The position numbers and the translations under genes were made by a program. Shown here piece by piece: positions 9,547 to 18,398 of a DNA stretch of 64,000 nt. The notes beneath the pieces are model-generated. The model saw only the letters and a program-made list of their open reading frames with translations. It was not told the origin of the DNA and searched no databases. Each line of letters opens with the position of its first letter. The first letter of the stretch is position 1. The DNA lies in contig NZ_ATWN01000001.1 of NCBI RefSeq assembly GCF_000421265.1, forward strand, positions 558,001-622,000. Reading direction: 5' to 3'. The DNA is from Thalassospira lucentensis MCCC 1A00383 = DSM 14000 (lineage in GTDB: Bacteria > Pseudomonadota > Alphaproteobacteria > Rhodospirillales > Thalassospiraceae).

Positions 9547-9581
9547 GCTGCGACTGACTGCCTTTGGTGGTCAGTCGCAGC
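9547..9581 (+). terminator. Terminator after pepD, overlapping the convergent gene's 3' end
   Basis: GCTGCGACTGAC pairs with GGTCAGTCGCAGC around an 11-nt loop, followed by CTATTTTT. The right arm covers the stop codon region of the convergent J-domain gene, so the hairpin lies partly in coding sequence. Confidence 0.8.
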
Positions 9582-10923
9582 TATTTTTACGGCACCATGT
9601 ATCGCGCGCATCTGCCCCATTACCCGGGACAAGTGCATCAAGATTGACAAAGCCGGTTTCACCGATGGATGTGTCGATCTCAACCCAGATGCCTTTGCTG
9701 TCACCTGAAATATAAACCGTTTCAAACCGCGCCAGCCGTCGAATGATCGTGTTGGTCACGCCCGCACCGTTGCGCATGTTGAGTAAATCACGGTCGACAT
9801 AATATGGATCGCGGTCTTCACCGATCATCTGTTCAACTTGGCGGGTGATTTGACTACCTTTTTCAGCGATCATGGCCGGCAGATCACGGGTCAGGAACCC
9901 TTGGCCGGGGCCAAAGGCGATCAGCAGGGCGAATATCACGACGAAAACCGGACTGAGATGGAGCAGGGCAGCCATCATGCCCACCCGTTGCCATTCATCG
10001 CGCACCCGTCTGGCGGGTTGACCATCTTCGAGGCGGCGAATGGTAGTGCGAATTTGTTCGGCAAGGGCGGAACGGTTTGTGCCGATGAAATCACGTGCCT
10101 GAAGTAAGACCGCGCGCGCCAGTGGGCGGTTACCGGATTTTTCAAAGGCGGTGGCTTGGGTGAAAAGAAGCTTTGCATTGCCTTCGGCCGGGAAGGTGCC
10201 GCCACGCATGTTGACAAGGATCGCACGCCATGCCGGGATAAAACTGCGCCAGCCCCAGAACCCCCGCAGCCATGTCTTAAAACTTGCTTTGAGCGCCATC
10301 CGCCGAGCCCCTTTGGGGGCAAGGTAGGCTGAGACGACTTCTGTGCGGACAGAGTTGAAAAAGCCACGCACGATTTTGAATTCGACCAGACGTGGCTGTG
10401 CCGATACGACGCCGGTGACCGCGCACTGGATAAATCCTGCGGCGTTGCTGTCGGGTCTTTTGGCTTTGTGGCGGCGTGCACCTGGGTGAATGTTACTTTT
10501 GCGCGCGCTAGCTTTGGCCTGCTGTTCGCGGTAGGCCTGATTGGCACGGGCGACCTTGTCATCTTTCCCGGGGTTGGCCTGTTGTTCTTTGCGGCCGGAT
10601 CCGGCAAACCCTTGACGGGTTTTGTTGGCATTGCGTGCGCCTGCAGCATCCGGGCCATAAGCCGAGGAAGTCGATGATTTGGTTTGAGCTCCTGCGGAGC
10701 CGTTTTTAGTGCTACTGGCCTGCGCTGGAGCCTTGCGTTCACCGGTCAGGATTTCATAGGCCTCGGTAATGTCTTTGAATTTTTCTTCCGAATCCGCGTC
10801 AGTGTTGCGATCAGGATGGAATTCAAACGCCAATTTGCGATAGGCAAGCTTGATTTCCTTCGCACTGGCACCAGGCGCAACGTTTAGGATGCGGTAATAT
10901 ATGCTCAGGCGATCCTGATTCAT
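9571..10923 (-). CDS. J-domain protein with a membrane segment and SH3-like C-terminus
   Basis: DnaJ-type co-chaperone of about 450 residues. The N-terminal J domain (about 4-70) has YYRILNV and the invariant HPD in FEFHPDRN, so it can stimulate an Hsp70 ATPase. A basic, low-complexity linker rich in Lys/Ala/Gln (about 75-160) follows. A single hydrophobic helix ([16 protein letters not shown]) sits near residue 345, and the last 60 residues look like a bacterial SH3 fold ([14 protein letters not shown]). The start at [13 protein letters not shown] places the J domain at the N-terminus as usual; a longer frame to 10992 exists. The client is unknown. It diverges from the methyltransferase gene. 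Confidence 0.8.
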   Translation of the reverse strand: MNQDRLSIYYRILNVAPGASAKEIKLAYRKLAFEFHPDRNTDADSEEKFKDITEAYEILTGERKAPAQASSTKNGSAGAQTKSSTSSAYGPDAAGARNANKTRQGFAGSGRKEQQANPGKDDKVARANQAYREQQAKASARKSNIHPGARRHKAKRPDSNAAGFIQCAVTGVVSAQPRLVEFKIVRGFFNSVRTEVVSAYLAPKGARRMALKASFKTWLRGFWGWRSFIPAWRAILVNMRGGTFPAEGNAKLLFTQATAFEKSGNRPLARAVLLQARDFIGTNRSALAEQIRTTIRRLEDGQPARRVRDEWQRVGMMAALLHLSPVFVVIFALLIAFGPGQGFLTRDLPAMIAEKGSQITRQVEQMIGEDRDPYYVDRDLLNMRNGAGVTNTIIRRLARFETVYISGDSKGIWVEIDTSIGETGFVNLDALVPGNGADARDTWCRKNSCD

Positions 10924-11107
10924 GGTGAAAGAAAATTCCTGTCCTGTAAGGGTTCCCAGCATGGGAAAGTTATTTGATGGCCATTTTGACAATGGCTTTT
11001 ACGCCACAATCATATGATTGAAATCTTAACACGTTGTCACTTTTGACGAATTGCCATATTTTGCAAGAATCAAGTTTAAACACGTCCGGAACAAGCAGGT
11101 AGCAACA

Positions 11108-12139
11108 TTGAAGCTGAAGTTTTGGCAACGCAATGTCGATGATGACGACGATTTGTCCGAAGACGACAACGCGTCCGAATTCCAGATGCCACCGGGTCAT
11201 CATCTTAGCTTTGGTATCCACATGCGGGCCAAGTGGGAAGGGTATGACGATCCGGTTGAATACTATCTGCTTCAGCTTGAAATAGATGCCTATGCCGATT
11301 GGTTGCGTAAAATGCGGGTATTTCTTGCCCGTCCTGTCGAGCCGGAACTGGGCGAACTTGACCTTGATGACGAAATCGGGCGCTGGCCGCCTGAGCGCAT
11401 CAGGCTGTACGACAAATTGTTTGATCACGGGATCATGATCCCGGGGGGACATGAATACGCACTTGAACTGGCCAAGCCGCTGGCACTTGATGAGACGTTA
11501 AGTTGTCTGGAAATTGGGGCGAAGCTTGGCGGGGTGGCACGTATTCTGGCAGACCGCCTTGGCGTTTGGGTCACGGCGTATGAGCAGGACGGCGAATTGG
11601 CGCTCCTTGGTATGGAACGCTCAGTTCAGGCTGGGGTTCAGAAAAAAGTTCCCGTTCAGGTGTTTGATCCGCGTGCCCCGGAATTGCGCAAAGCGTATTT
11701 CAACGTTGTCTATTCCTATGGGGAGTTGTTCAAAATCCCCGAAAAGGACGCATTTCTTCCTGCGATTGCGGGTACCTTGCGTGACCACGGACAGATATTG
11801 TTGACCGATTACGTGCTGACCCGTGATCTCGACGAGGCAGAGCTTGGAAAATGGGCCAAGTTGGAAGGCGAGGAGCTGTTTCCATGGACGGCACAGGAAT
11901 ACAAAGAAAAATTAGGCGCACTTAAATTTGACATCCGTATTGCCAAAGATGAGTCGGAAACGCATCTGGCTCATATAAAAATGGCGTGGATGACCTTGTT
12001 GTCGGACATCCAAAAGAGCGGTTTAGACCCCGATGTGATGGATTATATGGTTTCTGAGATGGAAATGTGGATGAATCGCGTAAAAATGCTTGAAAATGGG
12101 TCGCTAGCCTTTTATCGGTTTTACGCAACGATCAGGTGA
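11108..12139 (+). CDS. Class I SAM-dependent methyltransferase-like protein
   Basis: Protein of 343 residues if started at the TTG reading MKLKFWQRN, which has AGGT 7 bp upstream; the frame is open to 11051 but that TTG lacks a ribosome-binding site. After an acidic N-terminus (five Asp in a row) comes a Rossmann-like core with motif I LEIGAKLGG and an acidic strand end YEQDGE, as in SAM-binding methyltransferases. A methyl acceptor is not apparent, and the last 70 residues are family-specific. It is transcribed away from the J-domain gene and toward rpmJ. Confidence 0.65.
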   Translation: MKLKFWQRNVDDDDDLSEDDNASEFQMPPGHHLSFGIHMRAKWEGYDDPVEYYLLQLEIDAYADWLRKMRVFLARPVEPELGELDLDDEIGRWPPERIRLYDKLFDHGIMIPGGHEYALELAKPLALDETLSCLEIGAKLGGVARILADRLGVWVTAYEQDGELALLGMERSVQAGVQKKVPVQVFDPRAPELRKAYFNVVYSYGELFKIPEKDAFLPAIAGTLRDHGQILLTDYVLTRDLDEAELGKWAKLEGEELFPWTAQEYKEKLGALKFDIRIAKDESETHLAHIKMAWMTLLSDIQKSGLDPDVMDYMVSEMEMWMNRVKMLENGSLAFYRFYATIR

Positions 12140-12287
12140 TCGGTAAGGTTTTAGATTGCTGCTGGCGCTTTTATAGGGATTTGTCCCGATTTCTGTCGCC
12201 GCAACCTGTTTTAGGTGTTGACAGGGGCAAGTCCTACTTCTATTTTCCGGCTTCCTCGAAGGGGCCAAGTTTCTAAGGTTTAAGATT

Positions 12288-12413
12288 ATGAAGATCCGGA
12301 ACTCATTGAAATCCGCTAAGCTGCGGGAAAAGGGCTGCCGTATCGTGCGCCGCCGTGGCCGCGTATACGTGATCAATAAAAAGAACCCGCGTTTCAAGGC
12401 GCGTCAGGGTTAA
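12288..12413 (+). CDS. rpmJ: 50S ribosomal protein L36 (bL36), zinc-free type
   Basis: A 41-residue basic protein beginning [16 protein letters not shown] and ending NPRFKARQG, which is the L36 sequence usual in alphaproteobacteria. Only one cysteine is present (Cys17), so the four-ligand zinc ribbon of C+ L36 proteins is missing and this is the C- form. It is part of the large subunit near the peptidyl-transferase region. AAGG lies about 9 bp before the ATG. It is a lone gene with its own terminator, not part of a ribosomal operon. Confidence 0.95.
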   Translation: MKIRNSLKSAKLREKGCRIVRRRGRVYVINKKNPRFKARQG

Positions 12414-12441
12414 TTCCCGGCATCTTGACCGCAAAGGTTTT

Positions 12442-12479
12442 ACAAAACGCCGCATTGGTTTTCCAATGCGGCGTTTTGT
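12442..12479. terminator. Bidirectional terminator between rpmJ and a cyclase gene
   Basis: A perfect 17-bp stem, ACAAAACGCCGCATTGG with CCAATGCGGCGTTTTGT, around TTTT. It sits between convergent genes and ends one base before the cyclase stop codon. Confidence 0.92.
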
Positions 12480-12480
12480 T

Positions 12481-14427
12481 TTATCTGCTTTCGGGGGATG
12501 TACTGTCTTTCGCCGCGTCATCGATGCCGTCAATCAAAACTTTATAGACGGCTGTTGTTTCGCTGCGGCCACGCAGAAGGACTTCCTTGGCCGGTATGGC
12601 CTGTGACGGATCGCTGAGCCTGCGATATGTACTCTCGCCGATCAGTATTTTCGTTCCCAGTTCCTTGTTCATCGCTTCAAGGCGGGCCGCACTGTTTACG
12701 GTGTCTCCGTTCACCGTGAAGGAAAGCCTGCCAGGTGCACCAATACTGGCGGCAACCAGTTCACCGGTATTGACCCCGCAGCGGCACCGTAATGTTGTTT
12801 CCTTAAACTGCTTGGCATGAACCAGCTTTTGCAGGGAAATGGCCGTTTCAACAGCGGCATCAGCATGGTTGGGCAGTTCGCCAACCGCGTTAAACACAGC
12901 AAGGATCGCGTCGCCCTGATATTGGGTGATAATCCCTTGGTTGGCTTCGATCACTGCCGTAGCATCCGTGAAGTAGGCATTCAGAATATCAACAATATGC
13001 TGCGGGTCTGCTTTCTCACTCATGCTGGTGAAGCCCTGCAAATCAACAAAGAGCGTTGTCGCAACGCATTTATGTGGTGGGATTGTTCCAGCATCGCTTT
13101 GTGATGCTAAAAGTTGCTCGGCAATTGCCGGGGGCACGAACTTGCCAAACAGGCGTCCGATCCGTTCGCGGTCATTTAGTGTGACGACCATTTGGTTAAA
13201 GGACGTCGCAGCATCGTTAAATTCTGTGATGTAGCTTTCTGGAAGGTGGGGCAGAGATGTTAGATTACCTTCTTCAAGCTGGCGGGTAGCGGCGGAAAAC
13301 CGTTTAAGAGGGCGCGAAAAATAGTGGGCAATCACAGCCGCGCCGATTAGGGCGCCAATCAAGAGAACAACACCGATCCACACCAAAATATCAAGACGAC
13401 GACCTTCTGCTGCGAAGACAGATGGCGCAAAATGCATTCCAAAGGTGATCGGCGTCGCAGACGACTGTGATGCTTCGCGGGTGACGATAATGTTGTAAGT
13501 CGAATTGATGATGACCTGCGATACATCAAGGCGTTGATCCAAAGCGAGTTTAAGGCTGTCACCAAGGTCAAGCGGTTTCCATCGGGCACGCTGGGAAAGG
13601 ATTGGGTCGCCTATTTGATCAAGTTGCGGAAGGACGCTTGTCGCTTCTTCGAGTGTTTCGGGGACAAAGGCTGAATCCTCGGCGCGCATGTTGACCCGTT
13701 GCCAGTTTGAAAGGCTGGGATGGGCGATGATGTGATTTTCAACCATGATGAAGGCTGTGCGTCCATCGCCTTGCTCCTGCATTGGAAGGTCACGCGACAA
13801 ACCGGGCAGGGTCAGATACTGGATCAGGACACCAAGATATTCGCCGTTCTGAAAAAGAGGGATGGCTTCACCAATCACGACCTGACGAAGTGCGCTTTGC
13901 CAGTAAGGGAAAAGCGTTTGGCTCTTGGCTGGACCGGTCTCGGGGAAAAGTTCTGCAATCTGTCCGTCAAACAGATCGGCCTTGGTTCTTAAAAACTTAT
14001 GCGTCTTTGGATCGTAGCCAAGAAATTCACCATCCGGTGTTGTCATTCCGATGGCGGCGATATCGGTTTCACCGGCAATCAATGACGGGATATTATCGGT
14101 CCAGAACGACGGATTGCGAGGATTGACAAGACCCTCGGCAATTTGTGTTGCGACCCAGTTATTGCGATCGGCAAGTCGGATCAGGCGTTTTTCGACAGTG
14201 CGTTCCGCCTCGGCAAGGTCAGCACTGGTCATGCTGATCCAAAGATCGCGGGTATTTTCAACCGCGGTCTGTAGACCAACATAAAGCGACAGCCCAACAC
14301 CAACCACACTGCAAAGCAACAAGCCCCCCAGCAAAACGCCAAAAATGGAAAAGCGTCCGTGACGTTTTGCCAAACTGTTTCCCCCAAGTTTAATGGAAAT
14401 GCGATGATGCCTGTCCATTTTGAACAT
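12481..14427 (-). CDS. Membrane class III adenylate/guanylate cyclase (first of a tandem pair)
   Basis: Receptor-type cyclase of about 648 residues. TM1 (FGVLLGGLLLCSVVGVGLSLYV) near residues 30-52 and TM2 (IGVVLLIGALIGAAVIAHYF) near 345-365 bracket a periplasmic cache-like sensor. A HAMP-like linker and the cyclase domain (about 455-635) follow. The metal aspartates are in LFVDLQGFT and YQGDAIL, and the transition-state Asn/Arg are in TVNSAARLE. The lysine usually found before GD is Gln (ITQYQGD). It should make cAMP or cGMP in response to an external ligand. ATG at 14427 was chosen because the longest frame starts on a TTG. The next gene upstream is a paralogue. Confidence 0.88.
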   Translation of the reverse strand: MFKMDRHHRISIKLGGNSLAKRHGRFSIFGVLLGGLLLCSVVGVGLSLYVGLQTAVENTRDLWISMTSADLAEAERTVEKRLIRLADRNNWVATQIAEGLVNPRNPSFWTDNIPSLIAGETDIAAIGMTTPDGEFLGYDPKTHKFLRTKADLFDGQIAELFPETGPAKSQTLFPYWQSALRQVVIGEAIPLFQNGEYLGVLIQYLTLPGLSRDLPMQEQGDGRTAFIMVENHIIAHPSLSNWQRVNMRAEDSAFVPETLEEATSVLPQLDQIGDPILSQRARWKPLDLGDSLKLALDQRLDVSQVIINSTYNIIVTREASQSSATPITFGMHFAPSVFAAEGRRLDILVWIGVVLLIGALIGAAVIAHYFSRPLKRFSAATRQLEEGNLTSLPHLPESYITEFNDAATSFNQMVVTLNDRERIGRLFGKFVPPAIAEQLLASQSDAGTIPPHKCVATTLFVDLQGFTSMSEKADPQHIVDILNAYFTDATAVIEANQGIITQYQGDAILAVFNAVGELPNHADAAVETAISLQKLVHAKQFKETTLRCRCGVNTGELVAASIGAPGRLSFTVNGDTVNSAARLEAMNKELGTKILIGESTYRRLSDPSQAIPAKEVLLRGRSETTAVYKVLIDGIDDAAKDSTSPESR

Positions 14428-14529
14428 GCTTATCTTACCATTCAATTCATCAGCTTATGTACTTTTGATGAGCATGGAAAGAGGGCAGTGAACTCTGGGT
14501 AGGTATGCACTGTTCAGTGTGTTTTGACT

Positions 14530-16389
14530 TTATGATAGGCCGAGCAAGTCCGAAGGCACTGTATAAAGCTCGGTCATGCTATGGCGCCCCCGCAGCAGAA
14601 CTTCACCTGCCTTGATCACTCTGTCTGGGTTGGAAAGCAGGATACGCGTACTTTCTGATATCAAAACATCGGTATGAAGCACCTTGTTCTCTTGTTCCAG
14701 ACGCGACGCCGTGTTGACCGCATCGCCGTGAACCGTAAACGACAGCCGTGCCTTCGCACCGACGTTCCCGGCCACCATATTACCGGTATTCACCCCACAT
14801 CGGCAACGGATCGACAATCCTTCGAATGTTCTGCTATGGACTTCTTTTTGTAGGGCAATTGCGCTGTCGAGGGCGGCATCAGCGTGATTTTCCAGGTCAT
14901 CAAACACATTATAAACCGCAAGGATAGCATCGCCCTGAAACTGGGTGATGATGCCGCCATGCGATTCGATGATGCTTGTCGCACAATCAAAATAGGCGTT
15001 GAGCATCGAAATGATCTGATTTGGGTCGAGCGTCTCGCACATCGATGTAAATCCGGCGATGTCGATAAACAGGACCGTTGCTTCTGTTTGTTGTGGTGGC
15101 AGTGCCCCGGAATCGGTCCCCGATGCCAGAAGTTTTTTGGCAATGGATTGCGGGACGAACTTACCAAACAGACTGGTGATACGTTCGCGGTCATGAACCG
15201 CAATCATCATGTGATTGAAGGATCGGGCGGCATCGTCATATTCGCGAATTCGGCTACCTTCAAGCTGAGGGACATCGGCAGACGCGATTGCTTCGTCTTC
15301 GAACGCACGTGCCGCGGCTGCGAACTTTCGGATGGGTTTTGTGAACTGGCGTGACATCACTATCGCGACGAGGATGGCAAGCACCAGAACACCGCCCCCC
15401 AGAATGGATGCCAGCACGAGCCGTTCCCATTCATCGTTAAACAGTTCCTCGTCGAAATGCATGCCAATGATGATGGGTGAAATGGCAGCGTTATCGACCT
15501 GTCGTGTAACGATCAAGTTGTACTTTCCGTCAAGCTCAAGACCGGAAAGCTGAATGCCTTTTCCTTTTTCCCCGTCGTCATCGCGTTCGGTTTTGATCCT
15601 TTCGGATTTACCGATATTGGCCAGAACCGGATCACTGATGTCATTTATGGTTGGAAGGGGGATCGGGCTGCGCGCAATGTTCGCGTCATTGATGAGCTTG
15701 GATGCGGTGTCTGTGCCCCAGTCACGCAAACCCGGATGTGCCATCACCCGATTGCCGCCAATCAGGATAAAAGGTGTTCCGGGTAAATCTTCGCGCCCTC
15801 TAATCAGGCTATCGGACAGGTTCGATAGTGATAGATATTGTATGAAGGTTCCAAGGTACTGCCCGTCATTAAATAACGGGACCCAGCTGGTTAACACGGT
15901 TTTGTCGAAATATGGGTCCCAGCGGGGAAAGCCAGTTCTACTGGTCGCGGGTCCGCGTATCTGGGCCAATTCGGAAAACAGCATATCGTCCATTGGAAGG
16001 GTGCGGTGGATGACGCTCATATCATCGGGGTTGTAACCGATAAACTGCCGTTCACCGGTGATAAGGCCATAGGCCATGACATCCATATTTGCCGCAGCAA
16101 GCGCGCGCATTGCATTGTTCCAGCCGTATTGGAAGCTGGGGTCAAGCGCACCGTCGGCAACTTGCTCGGCGACCCAATTTGATCTTTTGTCAACCTCATC
16201 CATGCGTTCCTGCATGGTGCGTTGAACTGATGTCAGATCGACATCTGCAAGCATCACCCAAAGGTTGCGGGTGTTCTCATAGGCCGCTCCAAGCCCGACA
16301 TAAAGGGCCAAGCCGACGCCCAGAATGCTGGTGGCGGAAAAACCGGCAAGAAGGACAGAAAGGACGGAATATCTACGTTTTGACGTCAC
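14530..16389 (-). CDS. Membrane class III adenylate/guanylate cyclase (second of a tandem pair)
   Basis: Paralogue of the gene downstream, with the same order: TM1 (VLLAGFSATSILGVGLALYV), periplasmic cache-like region, TM2 (LASILGGGVLVLAILVAIVM), HAMP-like linker, and cyclase domain over roughly residues 430-610. Catalytic segments LFIDIAGFT, FQGDAILAVY and VNTASRLE are intact; the position normally Lys is again Gln (ITQFQGD). The GTG at 16389 has AGGAAG about 9 bp upstream and is preferred to the TTG at 16422, which has none at proper spacing. An 84-bp gap separates the cyclases and 47 bp separates this gene from the Lrp gene upstream on the same strand. Confidence 0.87.
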   Translation of the reverse strand: MTSKRRYSVLSVLLAGFSATSILGVGLALYVGLGAAYENTRNLWVMLADVDLTSVQRTMQERMDEVDKRSNWVAEQVADGALDPSFQYGWNNAMRALAAANMDVMAYGLITGERQFIGYNPDDMSVIHRTLPMDDMLFSELAQIRGPATSRTGFPRWDPYFDKTVLTSWVPLFNDGQYLGTFIQYLSLSNLSDSLIRGREDLPGTPFILIGGNRVMAHPGLRDWGTDTASKLINDANIARSPIPLPTINDISDPVLANIGKSERIKTERDDDGEKGKGIQLSGLELDGKYNLIVTRQVDNAAISPIIIGMHFDEELFNDEWERLVLASILGGGVLVLAILVAIVMSRQFTKPIRKFAAAARAFEDEAIASADVPQLEGSRIREYDDAARSFNHMMIAVHDRERITSLFGKFVPQSIAKKLLASGTDSGALPPQQTEATVLFIDIAGFTSMCETLDPNQIISMLNAYFDCATSIIESHGGIITQFQGDAILAVYNVFDDLENHADAALDSAIALQKEVHSRTFEGLSIRCRCGVNTGNMVAGNVGAKARLSFTVHGDAVNTASRLEQENKVLHTDVLISESTRILLSNPDRVIKAGEVLLRGRHSMTELYTVPSDLLGLS

Positions 16390-16436
16390 TCGGTGTTTCT
16401 TCCTGAAAAGAAGGTTCCCCAACCTTGAGAGGCAGT

Positions 16437-16874
16437 TTAGCGGCGATCGAATTTAGTTGAAAGGATGATCGAACTCGACGTGCGTTTTATTCCGGCAAGC
16501 CCACCAATCCGGTCAAGTACAGTATCGAGTTCCTCGGATGTATCTGCCGCAATTTCTGCGATCAGATCGAACTCCCCGGCAATCGCAAGACAGCGAATGC
16601 AGTGGGGGATTCTCTGTAACGCGCCAACAACACCCGCAGATTGCTTTTGTTCAAGCTGGATCATGACTTCCGCCAGAAGAACCGGCCGTGCCTGATCACC
16701 AAGTTGAACGGTATAGCCCATAATTGTCTGTGATTTTTCAAGCCGTTCAAGACGTTCCTGAACCGCACTACGCGACAGGCCTACGTCACGCGCAAGAGCG
16801 GCAATCGGAATACGCGCATTTTCCTGCAATCGGGCAATCAGGCGGCGGTCGGTTTCATCAAGTCGGCGTTTCAT
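16437..16874 (-). CDS. Lrp/AsnC-family transcriptional regulator
   Basis: A 145-residue feast/famine regulator: N-terminal HTH (IAALARDVGLSRSAVQERL, about residues 22-40) and a RAM/ACT-like effector domain that binds amino acids. The start was taken at MKRRLDETDRRL, the normal Lrp N-terminus; 11 extra codons upstream are probably not used. It is divergent from a saccharopine-dehydrogenase-like gene 176 bp away, which is its likely target. The cyclase gene downstream may be cotranscribed. Confidence 0.9.
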   Translation of the reverse strand: MKRRLDETDRRLIARLQENARIPIAALARDVGLSRSAVQERLERLEKSQTIMGYTVQLGDQARPVLLAEVMIQLEQKQSAGVVGALQRIPHCIRCLAIAGEFDLIAEIAADTSEELDTVLDRIGGLAGIKRTSSSIILSTKFDRR

Positions 16875-17050
16875 CGGGGATGCCCATAAAAATGACGGTC
16901 TATTCAATGATTTTAACAGTATCGCCGGGTTGTAAGCGTCAGTCCAGCGGCGGACGATAAAAGGGTCATAAACAAAACGTTATCAGGACAGGCACGGCAT
17001 CGGAAATATGGCTGTTTGTTTATTGTCTGTTGATCTGGGAGTGAACGAAA

Positions 17051-18133
17051 ATGAAAAAGATTTTAATCCTTGGGGCTGGTAAAATCGGGCGTATTGCCGC
17101 CGTCATGCTCAATGAAAGTGGCGATTATGCGGTGACACTGGCCGATGCCAATGGCGATATGCTGGAATTCTGCGCGCAGTATAATGCAGCAACGCTTGTA
17201 AAGGTTGATGTTACAGATGAAGCCGCCCTGACCGAGGTTGCCCGTGGGCATGATGCCATCTTGTCGACCTGTCCGTTCTATCTGAATGTTGCGATTGCCC
17301 GTGTGGCGCGCGCAGTCGGGGCATCCTATTTTGATGTGACCGAGGATGTTGAAACCACCCGTGCCATCCGTGAAATCGCCGAGGGGGCAAGCAGCGCGTT
17401 TGTGCCGCAATGTGGCCTTGCACCGGGGTTTATTTCAATTGCTGCCCATGACCTGTTTAAGCGGTTTGATAGCGTGCAGAAATTGCGTCTTCGGGTTGGG
17501 GCGTTACCGCAAAATCCGACCAACCGTTTGAAATATAACCTGACATGGTCAACTGACGGACTGATTAACGAGTACCTGAACCCGTGTGAGGCCATCCTCA
17601 ATGGCAAACGCGTCGAGGTACTGCCGCTTGAAGGATATGAACGCTTCACAATTGATGGCACCGAATACGAAGCCTTCAATACGTCGGGTGGGGTTGGGGC
17701 ATTGTGCGACATGCTTGAAGGCAAGGTTGCCAATCTTGATTACAAAACGGTGCGTTATCCGGGGCATCAGGAAATCCTGAAAATCCTGATAGACGATCTA
17801 CGTTTGGGCGAACGCCCCGATATGATGAAGGAAATTTTTGAAAACGCCCTTCCGATTACGCAGCAGGATGTGATTGTCATCTTTGCCGATGCGGTTGGTA
17901 TGAGAAATGGGGACCTGTGCGAAGAAAACTTCATCCGCAAAGTGCATGGTACTGAAATTGGTGGTCAAAAGTGGTCGGCGATCCAGATTACGACCTCTGC
18001 TGGGTTGTGCGCGCTGATCGATATGGTTTTGACCGAACAGCTTCCCGGGGCAGGCTATGTCCGACAGGAAGAAGTTGGTCTTGATGATTTTCTCGCCAAC
18101 CGGTTCGGTCGATATTTCAGTCATGACGGATAG
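17051..18133 (+). CDS. Saccharopine dehydrogenase / lysine dehydrogenase-family oxidoreductase
   Basis: NAD(P)-dependent enzyme of 360 residues. The Rossmann nucleotide-binding loop ILILGAGKIGRIAA is at residues 4-17, with the acidic strand end TLADAN near 35. The body matches the saccharopine-dehydrogenase/lysine-6-dehydrogenase family, including QCGLAPGF near residue 120. The likely role is in lysine or another diamino-acid pathway; the adjacent divergent Lrp-type regulator, a class that often senses the amino acid its target degrades, supports this. GGGAG lies about 8 bp before the ATG. Substrate remains unproven. Confidence 0.85.
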   Translation: MKKILILGAGKIGRIAAVMLNESGDYAVTLADANGDMLEFCAQYNAATLVKVDVTDEAALTEVARGHDAILSTCPFYLNVAIARVARAVGASYFDVTEDVETTRAIREIAEGASSAFVPQCGLAPGFISIAAHDLFKRFDSVQKLRLRVGALPQNPTNRLKYNLTWSTDGLINEYLNPCEAILNGKRVEVLPLEGYERFTIDGTEYEAFNTSGGVGALCDMLEGKVANLDYKTVRYPGHQEILKILIDDLRLGERPDMMKEIFENALPITQQDVIVIFADAVGMRNGDLCEENFIRKVHGTEIGGQKWSAIQITTSAGLCALIDMVLTEQLPGAGYVRQEEVGLDDFLANRFGRYFSHDG

Positions 18134-18172
18134 GCCCTAAAATTTCAGGCATTGCTTTATGCCATCGCCGTC

Positions 18173-18202
18173 AAATCCCCCGAATAGGCGTTCGGGGGAT
18201 TT
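18173..18202 (+). terminator. Rho-independent terminator
   Basis: AAATCCCCCGAA pairs with TTCGGGGGATTT around TAGGCG, followed by more T. It closes the dehydrogenase transcript. The remaining bases to 18398 contain no further gene that I can support. Confidence 0.9.
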
Positions 18203-18398
18203 TTTCTGGTTTCTTCGGGGCTTACTGCGAATTTCTGAGAGATTGAAAGGTGAAATTCACCGTGGCGCAGGATGGTGCTGCCGTAATGCAACCCTTGGGC
18301 ATGGCCACGGGCAAGAATTTATGGCAAAGACGTGGTTTGTTAACGCTTGGCCCGTATGGTGACGGGATAAATTGATACTCTAACGGCGAAGGCATCCC

